A DNA stretch of 64,000 nt. It comes from Anaeramoeba flamelloides. Taxonomy: Eukaryota > Metamonada > Anaeramoebidae. The stretch covers positions 5,890,001 through 5,954,000 of the forward strand of contig JANTQA010000060.1 of the NCBI GenBank assembly GCA_027625915.1, given 5' to 3'. The notes beneath the pieces are model-generated. The model saw only the letters and a program-made list of their open reading frames with translations, searched no databases and was not told where the DNA came from. The position numbers and the translations under genes were made by a program. The stretch's first letter is position 1. Each line of letters starts with the position of its first letter. Below are positions 24,567 through 36,648 of this stretch, piece after piece.

Positions 24567-25591
24567 TAATCACATTTACAAATTTAGTTATTTTCACATT
24601 GTTTATTTCAGTATTTCTCAAGTTCAATTTATAATTCTTTTTAATTTTCCTATTTCAAACTAATATTTTCTACCCCTTTTTCTTTCAAAGAAAGAATTTT
24701 TAGTAGTTTATCTACTTCTATACTTTGTAATTTTTGGATTAATTTAAATTTTCTTTTCTATATTGTTATTCTGACTGGATCAATTTTTCTTCAGTTTTAT
24801 GAATAAGATACGGAGAGTATAGATTGATTAATAACAATTCTATAATTTATTTTATTAATTCATATATCAATGTTTTTGAAATCAGGTTCTTTAAAGTCAA
24901 ATATTTCCAATCAATAAATAAGTGACTCTGTAAAACTGAAAAAATACTTATGATATAATGTTTTTCTCGAATTATAAAAATAGTTAGATTTGGATCAAAT
25001 TATTAGGGAAAAATATATTCAAATAATCACTAAATATCAATTGAAAAAATCTGAAAATATAACTTGAAGGGGTTCAGTGTTCGATCTATAAAAAAATATT
25101 TTTCTTAAAAATAACAATAAATTTCTTTGAATTACTTTTCATTTTTTGTTAAATACCTGCTGAAATTTTTGATTTTACTTTTAAATCTTCGTAAAATAAA
25201 TGTTTTTCTTTTTATTTTTTGATAACTATTTCGAGAATCTAGAACTTAAGAGTACCAAGATACTTTTTAAAAATAGCGATCAAATATCTCAATTTCAGTG
25301 GGTGTTAAGATATTGCTCAACCCTTAAACTTTGAAAAGTAACAATTTTATTTCTCTCAAAAAAAAAAATTATACTTGAGAACAAACTTAATGAGTTATTT
25401 GTATCAAAACAAAAATTAAATAATTCACACTCTGTATAACCAAGGGTTTTGAAAAAGATCAATTGTTGGTAAAATAATTAATCAAAGTGACTACAAATCT
25501 CACTTAAAAGTTTTTATTTTTTTTTTTTTATTATTTGAAAATTTCATTTGTTTTTTGAGAACCTTTATTTCTTTTCATAGCACCTTGCACT

Positions 25592-28500
25592 ATGTCAGGT
25601 ATTGTCGACAAAATTGAAGAAATCGAACACGAAATATCCCGTACACAAAAAAATAAAAGAACGGAAAAGCATTTAGGCCTCCTGAAAGCCAAACTTGCCA
25701 AATTAAGAAGCGATTTGCTTTTGCCCCGCGGTGGCGGTGGCAAAAAAGAAGAAGGTTTTGATGTTGCTAAAACTGGCGAATCGCGTATTGGGTTAATTGG
25801 ATTTCCTTCCGTTGGTAATAAACTTGCTTCAAAATTCTTTTTTTTGTATTAATTTTTTTTTTGAATTAATATCTAACCGATAATTGATTTTTCATGTTTA
25901 CTTTTCGATTTGTTGATGAATGAATAAATAAATGATGGAATATAGGAAAATCAACCCTTTTAAATAAACTTACAAGTTCAGAATCTGAAGTTGCTTCATA
26001 TGAATTTACGACCCTTACAACCGTTCCGTAAGTTTTGAACCTTTCTTTTTCTTTTTTTTTTTTTTTTATTTTCCCCAAAGTGCGAAATTCACCACCAACA
26101 AACAAAAAGACTGAAAGTTTTAAATCCAAACTTTTCTGTATAAACCCATTTAGTTCACCAAAAACTTTCACATTGTTTTCAAATCAAATTTTTTCTCTTT
26201 TGAAAATGAAATAACAAAAACCCACGATACTGAATAAATTGAAGAAATGAAAAGGATCAAAATTACTTTTTGAATGTTATTTCGATTCAAGTAGTAATGA
26301 AATTAAAGTTACTACTTGTGTTCTTTGAAACTTAAGGGGCTAGTAAACTAAAAAAAATCTTCAAGAAAACCTAATGGCAAATTCAAAAAAATTTTACCAA
26401 ATCTTAAAATTGAAAAGCCAAGTAAAAATCTGATTACCACAAGACCAAACTTACTTTTAATGCTATTTTCTAAAATGAATTATTATTTTTAAAAGTCTGA
26501 TCCATTTTTACTCATTTTTGAAAAGTTCAAAATTCAACATATTTCTGAATTTATTTAAAAAAAATTATTTCCTTTGAAAGAAGATTGAAATCTTATTATC
26601 TGTAAAGAAAGTGTACAGCAATACATCCTGAAAAAAATGAAATCCACAAAGTTTTGGAATAGTCCAGTATAAAAAAATCTACTTAATTTCAAAAAAATTA
26701 CAATAATTATTTTAAACTTGAAAAAAAAAATATAATTTATTGATTCAAAGAACAGTTCAAATCAATTTTTTCTTTTTTTTTGAATAAAAAAAAATCATAG
26801 AAAAATCAACCAAACCTTTAAATTAAAAATTCTTCCGAAATACTTTTTTAAAACCTGGAAAATTCAACTCATCACCTAAAGAAATACTTTTTAATTTGAT
26901 TATTCCAAAATAATTAAATATTCAATCTTAATTCTTTCAGTGAGTTATTAACAATCCAAGGATTAAATGTACCAATAGGTTTTATTATTTCTCAATTTTT
27001 TTAAAGATATTTTCAAAAAAATTAAACGAATTCAAAATTACTAATTCTAATCAAAAAAAAAACATAAAATTCTTCAAATAACTGATTTTAATAATAACAG
27101 TTGGTTGTGTATAAGCCAAATTTCAAAATTATATCAAACTTTTTTATTATTATTTTTTTCAATTTTCATTTGTCTTTCAAAAAATAAAAAGATTACACTA
27201 TATTTTTATTTATAAATCTATATTGGTTATTATCTCTAAACACATTTAGTAAAATACATAATTATTCAAAAAAAAAAAACAATTAAACAAATTTTTTTCT
27301 GATGAAAAATCTGCCCATATTTTTGATATTTAGTTTACTCTTAATATTTGAAAAAAAATATTGCTTAATCTTTTAAATTTCAAGAAATTTTATCAATATT
27401 TGTGAATAAAATAAATGATCAGGTTTTTCTGATCTTCAATGGGTTTAATATTTGAATTATTTTTGCAGTATTTTTAAAATAAGATTAAATTTTCAATTTT
27501 CTTTGTTCGTATAGAATCTACTAATTTCCTCAAAGGTAATTTCAGCATAAAATCATAGATTTCACGATTGTTTCTAGGGAGAAACATAACCCAATTTTTT
27601 TTATTAGAGATTATATCTTTTTGAATAAAGAGAAATTTCTCATTTATAATTATTTATTTTGAATCTATTTCAAATTGCTTTTTTTTTAAATCAAATAAAA
27701 TTGGAAATTCTTTTCTTCTGTAAATATTTATTTCTGACAATATATTTTCATTTTTTATTGAATTAATGAGATCTTTAACTAACTATATCTTTGAAAATAT
27801 AATCCCTAATAAAAAAAATGTTTTTATATTATTATTATTGAAGAGGGTTAAATTACACTCTAAATGCACTTTTACTTAAATTTCCTTAAAGTGGGTTTAA
27901 GTGTAAAATCATAGATTTCAAGATTGTTTCAAGAGAAAGATGTACCCAAATTTTCTTTATGGTTAAAAAGGCAAAAACAAAAAATTGATAAGAAAAAATT
28001 GAAACGAAAAAAGAAATAAAAACTTTAGGTTTGAAATTTATAAGAAGCAATTGGTTTAAAAATCCAAAAAAAATAAACCAATGCCATCTTTAATTAAGAA
28101 CACCACAAAATCACATTCGCGATACTTTTGGTTAATTTAATTTAATTTGATAATTGAACATGAATGTTCATTTGTGAGATTGTTTAATTGTTGCTAATTT
28201 CTTTTTTTTTTTGATCTGATTTTTTTTTAATTGTGATATTTTTTAGCCTTTGGCTTTTTTCTTTTTTCTTTACAAGTTTAAAATACTTCCATGTCTCAGA
28301 ATCCCATTATTAGCCAGTAACCATTTGATCTTTTTCCTTTGTAACTCTTCTTATTACTATAAAAGGAGATTCAGCCAGGGAAAATATAAAAAAAAAATCA
28401 AAATTGTTTTTCTAAAATGTGATAAGTTTACCATTTATTTTTTTTAAAATATAAACTTTTTCTTTGAAATTCTAAGCTAAATAATTTTAGATAACTACAG

Positions 28501-31500
28501 ATGAGAAAGAGATTAGAACTCTTAAAAGTTTACAATAGTATTGTAGTTGTTGTGGAAAGATTTTGAGAAATCCTTTGGATTATTAGGTAAAGTTTGAAAA
28601 TTTTCTGATCTTCTAATTTCCAATTATAATTGAGTAAAACAAGAAGTATTTTACTAATAAAATTAACTTTAAATATCGAAATGTTATTAAAAGTTATTTT
28701 AGAATACTTTGAAATTTTTATTTACGACGTTGTTTAATTGATAATAGCGAGATTAGCTGATTTCTCAATTTCAGACCAATTGTAAGTATATTTTGGTCCA
28801 AGGAACCAAAATACTTGTTCAATAAAAACTAAAAAAAAAAGTGCTTGATAATTTGGGGGATGTTTGGAAAAGGGATAAATTCCATTTCTTTGATTGAAAA
28901 CAATGTCTAAAATTCAAACATTGTTTTTTTCTCATTTCGAAAAAAAAACAATATCATTTTTAAAAAAAAACATTTTATTTGAACTCTTTTTTTCAAAGAA
29001 AAAGAGAGAAAAGAGACCATTTAAAAGAAGATTTAGAAAAGAAGAAAATAATAAAATTACAAATTTAAGAAAAAACAAAAAATAAAAACACATTTTTTTT
29101 TGCTATTTCAAGTTAAGGAATTTTTAGTGGAATACTCAAAATTAGTAGCTGTTAAGCACACATAATACATACAGGTTTTTATGTTTGAGTCTTTTTTTGA
29201 GAATTGCTTGACAAACGAGAAATAAAGGCGGAAATAGAGACTTATTGAAAATTTGGACGATCGGGTTTGTATCTGTGGTATGTAAACCAAAGTTGTCTCT
29301 AATGATTAAAATGTAAATTTTAACTTCAATGTTTACAATAGTTCCATTGATAAAAAAAAAACAAAGATCCTTTGAAGAGCAAGTTCTTCAAGGTATCTAT
29401 TAAAAAATAAACAGTTTTTTTACTTTTTCTTTAAATTATTTTTTGTTGTGCCAAGTTAGATCCTGAGTTCCAAAAAGAAATAGCATTTCATATTGTTTCA
29501 TTTGTTCAATGATCACCTTTTATAATTTCTTCGTTTTGGATCGTCTTCCAGACTCAAAATAGTGATATTGTTCTAGTGCTAAGATGATCTTAATCGTTGT
29601 TCTTTGAACTCCTCTATATCATCTTATATCACTTCGAAATATCATATTTTTTTTTTCATTTTTCTTGACCAAACTCAGATCATAACAAGGAGATTATTTC
29701 CAAATAAAAAAAATAAAGACAGTTATATGATTGTTATTTAATAAGTTTTTTTTTTATTAGGCTTATTGATGATATTTTTCAACTTCGTAACTAAAATTCT
29801 TGAAAAAAAAATCGTCAAGCTTGTTGAGATGAAGGAAGAAAGGTTTTCTTTGACGATTGATTTGAATTTCAATAAATTTTATTACAACTGTTTTTAAAAA
29901 ATGAGTGTTGAAAGTTTTAAAAAATTTTACTTAAACTACTTCAAAGAGTAAATTAAGCAGTTTGATCGGCACTTTTAAAAACTTTTATTACTTGCTTTTA
30001 TAAAATAACTGTGTAATAACACCCCACATTTTAATTTTCGATGAAGAGTTTCACTATGATTTGGATTTTTGCTTTGAAATTAATAAATAAGAAAATCTCA
30101 AAATTTAAAAATATTCTTTTTTTTTTTAAAGTTATACTTTTAAAATGTAGTTAATTACGTTTATTTATTATTCTTACTTTTCACATTTTTCTTCAGTTTA
30201 GTGACTTGTTTTCTTTCTTTGGGCGGAAAATATTATAAATTTTTTACATTTATAATATTTACTATATCTAATGTGAAAAAAAAAAAAAAAATTGGCTTTA
30301 TATTAATAGGAAAAGTTTAAAAATTGTTAATTATTATCAATTAATCTTTAATATTTTTATCAATATTTATTTATTTAATAATTCTATTATTTATTGTTTG
30401 ATTTCTTTCCTTTTTTATTATTGCTATACAGAGGTATTATTTATTATATGGGGGCAAAATTACAATTATTGGATCTTCCAGGTATCATTGAAGGGGCTGC
30501 AAAAGGAACTGGTAGAGGAAAGCAAGTTATTGGTGTTGCCCGTACTTGTAATTTAATTATTATTATGCTAGATGTCTTAAAGCCTCTTAAACATAAAGCA
30601 ATTTTGGAAAAGGAACTTGATGGGTTTGGGATTCGTTTAAATAAAAAGCCACCTAATATTGTCTTTAACAAGAAAGCTAAAGGTGGCCTTAATTACGTTA
30701 CAACAGTTCCACAGACTAATCTTGACATAGAAACTGTTAAATCAATTTTAAAAGAATATCGTATCTTTAATGCAGATATTACCGTTAAGTGCGATGCTTC
30801 AATTGATGATCTTATTGATGTTATTGAAGGTTTGTTGTTGGTTTCTTTTTATTTTATTTTATTTATTTCCATAATTATAGAAAAAAATAATTATCATTTC
30901 TTTAACAACTCCTTTTGCACTTGAAATACGTTTTATTGCCAAAGAAAACTTTTTTGAGATAGCTTGTAAATCTCACAAAAATTTATTTGGTGAGATTTTT
31001 TAAGAAAAAAATGTTAAAAATTTTTGATAAGAATAAAATAAAAACAAAATCATGTCATTTATGTAAAAAACATTTAAACCTAGAAATCATTGAATATATC
31101 GAGCATTTTTTATGGGATCGTGTCGTCAAGTGACGTAGAGTGCCGTCAAGTGCCTAGGTTTTTTTGAGGTTTTCTATTTTATTCGGAAAATCGATTGATT
31201 TTCGTTAGGTTGTTTTTACTTTTTGAAATAAACAGAAAAAATCAATAAATTTTCTATTTATTTCAAAAAGTAAAAAAAAACCTATAACACTTCACAAATA
31301 AATAGAAAACTCAAAAAAACCTAACGAAAATCAATAGATTTTCAAAATAAAATAGAAAACCTCAAAAAAACCTAGGCACTTCACAAATAAACAGAAAACT
31401 CCATAAAACCTAACGGCGCTTTTCCAGTGTTCTAAAGAATTGAGTAAAATCAAAGATTTTACTCAATTCTTTTAAATTAAAAAAAAAACTAACGACTGCC

Positions 31501-32749
31501 CATTATCTGAAAAAAATCGAACAATTTGGATTAAAGAACTAATTCAAATTAACAAAAACAATAAGAATAATATCTTTGATATTATTCGTAACAAAGACTC
31601 ATTATTTATTTTATCATTAGTTAATGAAAAAGAAAATTATGATTCTTTATTAAAATTTCTAAACAAAAATTTAGAAATTAGGACAGTAAGAGGAAATTAA
31701 TTTCCTCCCTTCAAAATAAAAATAAAATAAAAAAATGTTAAATTTTGGCAATTCCAAAATTCAGATTGTTTAAAATATAGTGTGAGGTTACCAAAACTCA
31801 CATTTTATTTACAGAAACTTTTCAAGTCAATTTATCTAAGATGCTTTTTTCCTGAAAACCACCCTAACAATTATTTAATTTACGTTGAGTTGTTTTGACA
31901 ATTTTCATTTTCTGGCCTAGAGAATTTTTGGTATTGAAAAATTATTAATTTTTAAAATAATATTTCCTTTTACTTTTATTGTTTTCTTTTAAAATTGAAA
32001 AATATTTTGTTTTTCGGATTGTATATTCATTTACAAACCAAACAAAATACTCCAAGTTAAATCAAAATTAGCAAATTTCACAAAAAAAAATGCAAAAAAA
32101 AAAAAACAAATGACGAAAAATTTCGAAAATTTTGTTTTTTAAGAATTTTTTGGACAATTTCCCTCTCCTCGGTTGCTCTATTCTCAAATGAACTTATATG
32201 GGGCCAATTATTGGCCAATTGTGTAGAGTGTGAGCATCGTCATTAAAATTATTATTATTATTATTTTTTTTTTTTATCTTAATTAATTAGTCTTCTAATT
32301 TTATAATTCGTGTGTTCTTTTTCTTTTTTATATAAAAAATTTCTCTAGGAAACCGTATATACATGCCATGTCTTTATGTATTAAATAAAATTGATCAAAT
32401 TAGTTTAACTGAATTAAAACTTGTTTCGAAAGTACCACACTCCATACCAATTTCCGCTCATCAAGAATGGAATCTTGATGGATTATTAGAGAGAATTTGG
32501 GAAGAACTTGATCTCATTCGAATATACACAAAGCCAAAAGGGGAAATCCCAGATTTTAGTTCACCAATTATTGTACCAAGAAAAAAACGAAAGGTAAAAG
32601 ATCTTTGTAGAAAAATTCATAAAAATATTATTGAACAATTTAAATTTGCTTATGTTTGGGGATCTTCTGTCAAACACAATCCCCAAAAGGTTGGTAAAGA
32701 ACATATTTTAGACGATGAAGATGTTGTTCAGATCGTAAAGAAATTTTAA
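25592..32749 (+). CDS. DRG1: developmentally regulated GTP-binding protein 1 (DRG1)
   Basis: Four exons: 25592-25814, 25946-26027, 30432-30829 and 32349-32749, all junctions in frame, giving 367 residues, the same length as human DRG1 as I recall it. It begins with a helical domain ([20 protein letters not shown]), then a Gly-rich loop and [24 protein letters not shown] with the P-loop split by intron 1 at G75. Exon 2 gives [15 protein letters not shown] (switch region), exon 3 [10 protein letters not shown] and [12 protein letters not shown], and exon 4 [15 protein letters not shown] and a C-terminal TGS domain ([14 protein letters not shown] to [20 protein letters not shown]). DRG1 is a translation-associated GTPase that works with DFRP1/Tma46 on stalled ribosomes. 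Its distinguishing oddity is introns of 4404 and 1519 bases filled with repeats. RPS3, another translation gene, is 3.6 kb upstream on the same strand, with no sign of linkage. Confidence 0.96.
26028..30431 (+). other. DRG1 intron 2 (4404 bases) loaded with repeats
   Basis: GT at 26028, AG at 30430-30431. It is more than twenty times longer than the small introns here. It contains the long repeat shared with 16920-17700, and two related tracts at about 27520-27605 and 27875-27962 sharing AAAATCATAGATTTCA. Open frames inside (such as 28894-29085) are short and low-complexity. I see no nested gene. Confidence 0.85.
26500..27500. repeat. long diverged repeat, first copy at about 16920-17700
   Basis: Same order of matching blocks as the 16.9-kb copy, including AATTATTTTAAACTTG, TCAATTTTTTCTTTTTTTTT and AGAAATACTTTTTAATTTGA. 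It lies wholly within DRG1 intron 2. Confidence 0.5.
31120..31500. repeat. multi-hairpin array with decamer tail
   Basis: The left edge is a tandem decamer: on the complementary strand CACTTGACGG, CACTCTACGT, CACTTGACGA and CAC follow the CCTAGG junction with a period of exactly 10. Then comes a nested palindrome: outer arms (about 31153-31211 and 31310-31377) pair CCTAGGTTTTTTTGAGGTTT with its complement, and inner arms pair TTTTTACTTTTTGAAATAAA with its complement. After a CCTAACGGCGC linker, a second hairpin pairs AAAGAATTGAGTAAAATC with GATTTTACTCAATTCTTT, and CTAACGACTGCC closes it. There is no coding capacity. The family is unrecognised. Confidence 0.8.
31497..31700 (+). pseudogene. orphan coding-like stretch inside DRG1 intron 3
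   Basis: 67 open codons ending in TAA with no Met. It reads well for coding sequence, with Trp, Arg, Asp and Gly unlike nearby chance frames: [16 protein letters not shown], then [20 protein letters not shown], ending EIRTVRGN. It lies in the sense direction and abuts the hairpin array. It is not part of DRG1, whose exons 3 and 4 join perfectly without it. It may be a captured exon fragment or the terminal exon of a lost gene. I recognise no family. Confidence 0.35.
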
Positions 32750-33180
32750 TGGGGTTAATATGAATAAATATATAATTAAAGTTTAAAATTAATCAATTTT
32801 AACAATGAAAGTAATTAATTCTGTTGACTTGGATTTTAAATCCTTTATTTTTTTGTTATTTTTCTCTCTATCTTTCAATTTTCCTCTTACTTTTTCTATT
32901 TTTCTCTTTTTTTTTTTTTTTTTTTTTTATCTTTTTTTTTTGATATACAAATAACACAATTATCTTATTCTGGAATAATAAAATATAAAAATATTTTTTT
33001 ATATATCAATTAATTTAAAAAATTATTTTCCAGATTCTACTTTGTATTTTTCATATAAATCTTATCGAGAAATTTTCTTTTGATTTTAATTTTTTTTGAT
33101 TCATTGCCTTTTTCAATATTTTTTAATTATTTAATTTTTTAATTCTTTTTAAAAGTTCGAAAAGTGATTGACTTTAAGAA

Positions 33181-33656
33181 TAAAACAGAAAATCCCAAGA
33201 AAACATCCGATAGGCTTTTTTAATTTTAAATTTTGGATAAAAAAATTAATAGATTTCGAAAACAAAAACCACAATTAAAGAAAATTACTGTTAATTTTTC
33301 TTTGAATTAAAAAAAAATGGGTAAAATCTTTGATTTTTCTCTGTTCTAAGGAATAAAATAATAATAATAATAATAAAATGTGGTTAACTTTTACAAAATT
33401 TAAAAGAATTGAGTAAAATCTTTGATTGTACTATATTCTTTTGAATTCTTTAGAACCACCTTCGGTTTTTTTTTACTTTTAGAATTAATTAGAAAATTTA
33501 TGAAATTATCTTTTTATTTCTTAAATTAAAAATCAGCAATTAGCTTTTTCAGAATTCAAAAAAATTGGGTAAAATCTGAGATTTTGTTGTATTCATTTGA
33601 ATTCTGGAAAACATAAACACTTGATGGTACTTGACGATACTCTACTTCACTCTGCA
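33181..33656. repeat. multi-hairpin array with decamer tail
   Basis: Three or more degraded hairpins in a row: TTTAAAAGAATTGAGTAAAA paired with TATTCTTTTGAATTC (33400-33455), an A/T stem ending TTTCTTAAATTAAA, and CAGAATTCAAAAAAATTGGG paired with CATTTGAATTCTGGAAAA. It then ends in CACTTGATGG, TACTTGACGA, TACTCTACTT, CACTCTGCAG (33618-33656). The 10-base period and word order match the arrays at 31.1 and 61.1 kb. An older part with CAGAAAATCCCAAGAAAAC and CGATAGGC is included at the left. Confidence 0.7.
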
Positions 33657-33959
33657 GTCTGACTTTTTATTGATCTTTTTATTCTATTTAATAATTTTTA
33701 AATACTCTTCCTCTTTTCATAGATAACTCTTTATTAGTAAATTTTATATAAATTGATATAGATTTACCTTTAATAATTTTAAGTTTTCTATTTCTTTAAT
33801 ATAATTTCTTATCTTTTTTAAAAAAAAAACTTGAATTTTTATAATATAATTCAAAAACCTACAAGTCTTATTTTTTTCTGAGTTTAAACTAAATTCCAAA
33901 AATTTACGAAATAGTTTAAATGGTTGAAAGAATATCAATACTCCAATTCAGATTCAATT

Positions 33960-34350
33960 TGTGAATAATTTTTATTTTTCAAACTTCTATTTCATTTTTT
34001 GTCTTTTTTGTTCTGTTTTTTTTTCCTTTTTTGCTGTCATGTAATTTGTTTCCTAAGATCTGGAAATTTTTTTCGATGGTTGATAGAAGGTTAGTGATTG
34101 TTTGTTAAATTGGAAAATCAAATACAATTGGTCGATGGTTTCTTATCATTTGATCGATCAATAATTGTTGGTGAAATTTCAACAAATTTACCTATACATG
34201 TTTTATTCTGTTCATTTCATCATTTTGGAGTCACCAATTTTTATTTTTGATTTTTATATTTTTTTTTTATTTTGATAAAAATGATTATTTATTAAAACAT
34301 CAATACTCGGTTACTTAAATGTATTTTAATATTACCTTTGAAAAAATTCA
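33960..34350. repeat. partial copy of long repeat (other copy 40870-41220)
   Basis: Shares, in order, ATGTAAT(T/C)TTTTCC-like words, CAATAATTGTTGGT, TTCAACAAATTT, TTCATTTCATCATTTTGG and ATTTTTATTTTTGATTTTTA with 40900-41160, in the same orientation. Confidence 0.5.
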
Positions 34351-35988
34351 ATAAATTGGGTTTTATTTTGTCTATTTTTGATTTTGGGTGTGTCCAAATT
34401 TTTGTAATGGGGTTTTATATCATGTTTTATATGTATAAATTCTGATTTTATCAATGTTAGGTTCAGTTTTATAAATTATTATTGGGTGATGGATAAATTT
34501 TTTAAAAATTTCATGGATTTTTTATTTATTCGCAAGTTTATTAACTACAAACATTTTTAAGTTTTCAAGATAAGATCACTTTTAAGGTGAAAACTTTCAG
34601 AAGGAAATTAAGTCAAAAAAATTACAAGATATAAAATTTACACTCAAAAAATGTAAATTAGTGAGGATTATTTTCCTAAAAATTTCCTATATGTATATAG
34701 AATTTTGGTATTTTTATGTAAAAAATCAATATATTATCATTCGATATTAAGTTTATTATATTTAATTATTGAAATTTCTTAGTTTATGGATTTTTTTTAT
34801 TTCATTTTTATATAAATTTGAATCTTTTTCAATTACAAAATATTAGAATTGATGTTGAGTTGAAATTTTAAAAAAAAATTTCTGTATTTAATTTTTTTTA
34901 TTTTTTTTTTATATTTTTCTATTAATACTAACAATAATAGAATCTTTCAAATAAATTCAGATAAAATAAATATATGATATTAATATTTCTCAAATAAAAT
35001 TTTTTTAAGATATAAGTTATTAGTTCATTGTTTTTATTAATTTTTTCAAACAATTCTATTAATTATTGGGAAATAATTTATTTTGGTGGATTTTGGGAAT
35101 ATTATTGATATTTTTTTTAGGTTAAATAAAGCTAGTGAAATGTGAAAAAACGTTCTACAAACTTTTTTTTATCAGAATTATTTAAAAATTTAACATTAAA
35201 ACTTGAAATATAAAAATATTTTAATTTTTTTTCATATGTCTTTTGTTTTTTTTTTATTTGAATAATTTTTTATTAAAGGTCTTTTATTTACATTTATTAA
35301 ATTTTTTTAAATAGATTTTAAACTTACTTTAAATTTAATCCTTATTTATCAATATTTTTTCTGTTTATCCTATGTCTTAATTATATTTTGGCTTTGTGTT
35401 AAATATTCTTATGTTGTATTCTTGTTTATCAAATTAAATATTTACAATGTTGAAATATTTTTTTGATAAAATAAACCTTTATAAATTGAATTATTTTTTG
35501 TCAATTTGATATTATTCAATTTAATATTGTTTAAAATGGGGAAATAGTAAAAAGAATATGAGTTTTTCTAATCTCAGTCATTGAACTTTTAAAAAACTTG
35601 GTAATTTTGAGTAAAATTCTTTTGGTTATTTTTTTTACTAAAAACATAAAATTATTCAAAATTTCAGTAAAAAACTCTCTTTTCAATTCTGTAAAATATA
35701 ACTTTCACTAAAGATTTTATTACACACAAAATATACCAATAGTTATATAAAAAAAAGTGTCAAAGATCGATTTCTTGTAATTGATTTCTTTAAAAAAGCT
35801 GAATATGAAGTGAATGGTTATTCGGCTTTCTTCTTCCAAGACAAGCCTTTAATTTTATTAAAAAAATAAATCTCTTTTAATATTATGAATGGAATCTTAA
35901 AAAGCTCTGTGTGACCTTTTATTAGTCATTTGAAAGTTATGAACTTATTTTAGATTTCTACATTTCATTTTTTCTTGACTTTTCTTTG

Positions 35989-36648
35989 ATGCAATTGTTT
36001 ATTCTCTGGAAAGATCTTTTTGTTCTTTTAATAGTATGTCTTTTTGTTCATACAAAATGTTTTGAAAAAGTGAGTGTCAATGTGGTTGCTGCAAGTAAGT
36101 GTCCAGATACTACGTCTTGGGAAGATGAGGTGGGTTATAATCTGCTTTATTACCTCCATGAGATTGTTGATTTGCGAATTGACTATCTAGCATCATACGA
36201 AAAGAACGACAACAACTATAAATTTACCTGTATGCATGGAGAAAATGAGTGTATTGGCAATCGGTATCAGTTGTGTGCACAAAAATATTTCCAAGAAGAC
36301 TGGCTCTATTTAAAATTTATTGGTTGTATGAATGAAAATCGTTATAGCATCCCAAATAACGTCGAAGATTGTGCAAATAACCTTTTAATGGACTGGGATA
36401 CCCTTGAAAGTTGTTACCAAACAGAATCAGCTCTCTTGTTTGCAGATTCAATCGATAGTGTCAACACAGATTATGACTCAAGCTGGGTACCAACAATTTT
36501 TATCAATCACAATTTGTATTGTGAATGGCACAAAGCGAATTGCCCCAATGATTGGACTGGCTTTCGAGAGAAAATCTGTTTTGAATATCAAGGCACACTT
36601 CCTTACAACTGTAATCAGTTTAGTGAATTCAGATCAAGAGCACTTTGA
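35989..36648 (+). CDS. GILT-family thiol reductase-like secreted/lysosomal protein
   Basis: 219 residues in one exon, starting at the first ATG. Residues 1-23 form a hydrophobic signal peptide (LFVLLIVCLFV core). The mature part begins VSVNVVAASKCPDTTSW, the thioredoxin-fold strand and active-site loop of GILT proteins. The GILT signature CxHGx2ECx2Nx4C is complete (C81 M H83 G84 E N E87 C88 I G N91 R Y Q L C96), as are IGCM, VPTIFINH and a Cys-rich tail. GILT enzymes reduce disulfides of endocytosed proteins in lysosomes. Oddity: the catalytic CxxC is C38-P-D-T41, so the resolving Cys is missing and the usual redox cycle may be altered. The GC content is visibly higher than the surroundings. 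Family assignment is firm; enzyme activity is uncertain. The stop is TGA. Confidence 0.9.
   Translation: MQLFILWKDLFVLLIVCLFVHTKCFEKVSVNVVAASKCPDTTSWEDEVGYNLLYYLHEIVDLRIDYLASYEKNDNNYKFTCMHGENECIGNRYQLCAQKYFQEDWLYLKFIGCMNENRYSIPNNVEDCANNLLMDWDTLESCYQTESALLFADSIDSVNTDYDSSWVPTIFINHNLYCEWHKANCPNDWTGFREKICFEYQGTLPYNCNQFSEFRSRAL

Larger units (their letters stand above)
21982..25591. other. gene-free AT-rich interval between RPS3 and DRG1
   Basis: Holds a G11 run (23707-23717), hairpin-family fragments (23794-23865, 24499-24566) and MITE family 1 copy 3 (24028-24226). No exon is seen. Confidence 0.6.
30830..32348 (+). other. DRG1 intron 3 (1519 bases) with hairpin array
   Basis: GT at 30830, AG at 32347-32348. 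It holds the multi-hairpin array at 31120-31500 and, directly behind it, a coding-like open stretch at 31497-31700. When transcribed as part of the DRG1 pre-mRNA the array would fold into a nested stem of about 250 bases. Confidence 0.85.
32750..35988. other. gene-free AT-rich interval between DRG1 and the GILT gene
   Basis: Holds T-rich sequence right after the DRG1 stop (a T-run near 32905-32930), the multi-hairpin array (33181-33656) and a partial copy (about 33960-34350) of the long repeat also present near 40870-41220. The stretch 34350-35950 is very AT-rich; I see nothing in it. Confidence 0.6.

Noticed and set aside
28894-29085. Open frame in DRG1 intron 2 as a nested gene
   Set aside because: Lys/Phe low-complexity sequence without recognisable structure.
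31380-31500. CCTAACG/GTTAGG words as interstitial telomere repeats
   Set aside because: They occur singly as linkers between hairpins, not in tandem.
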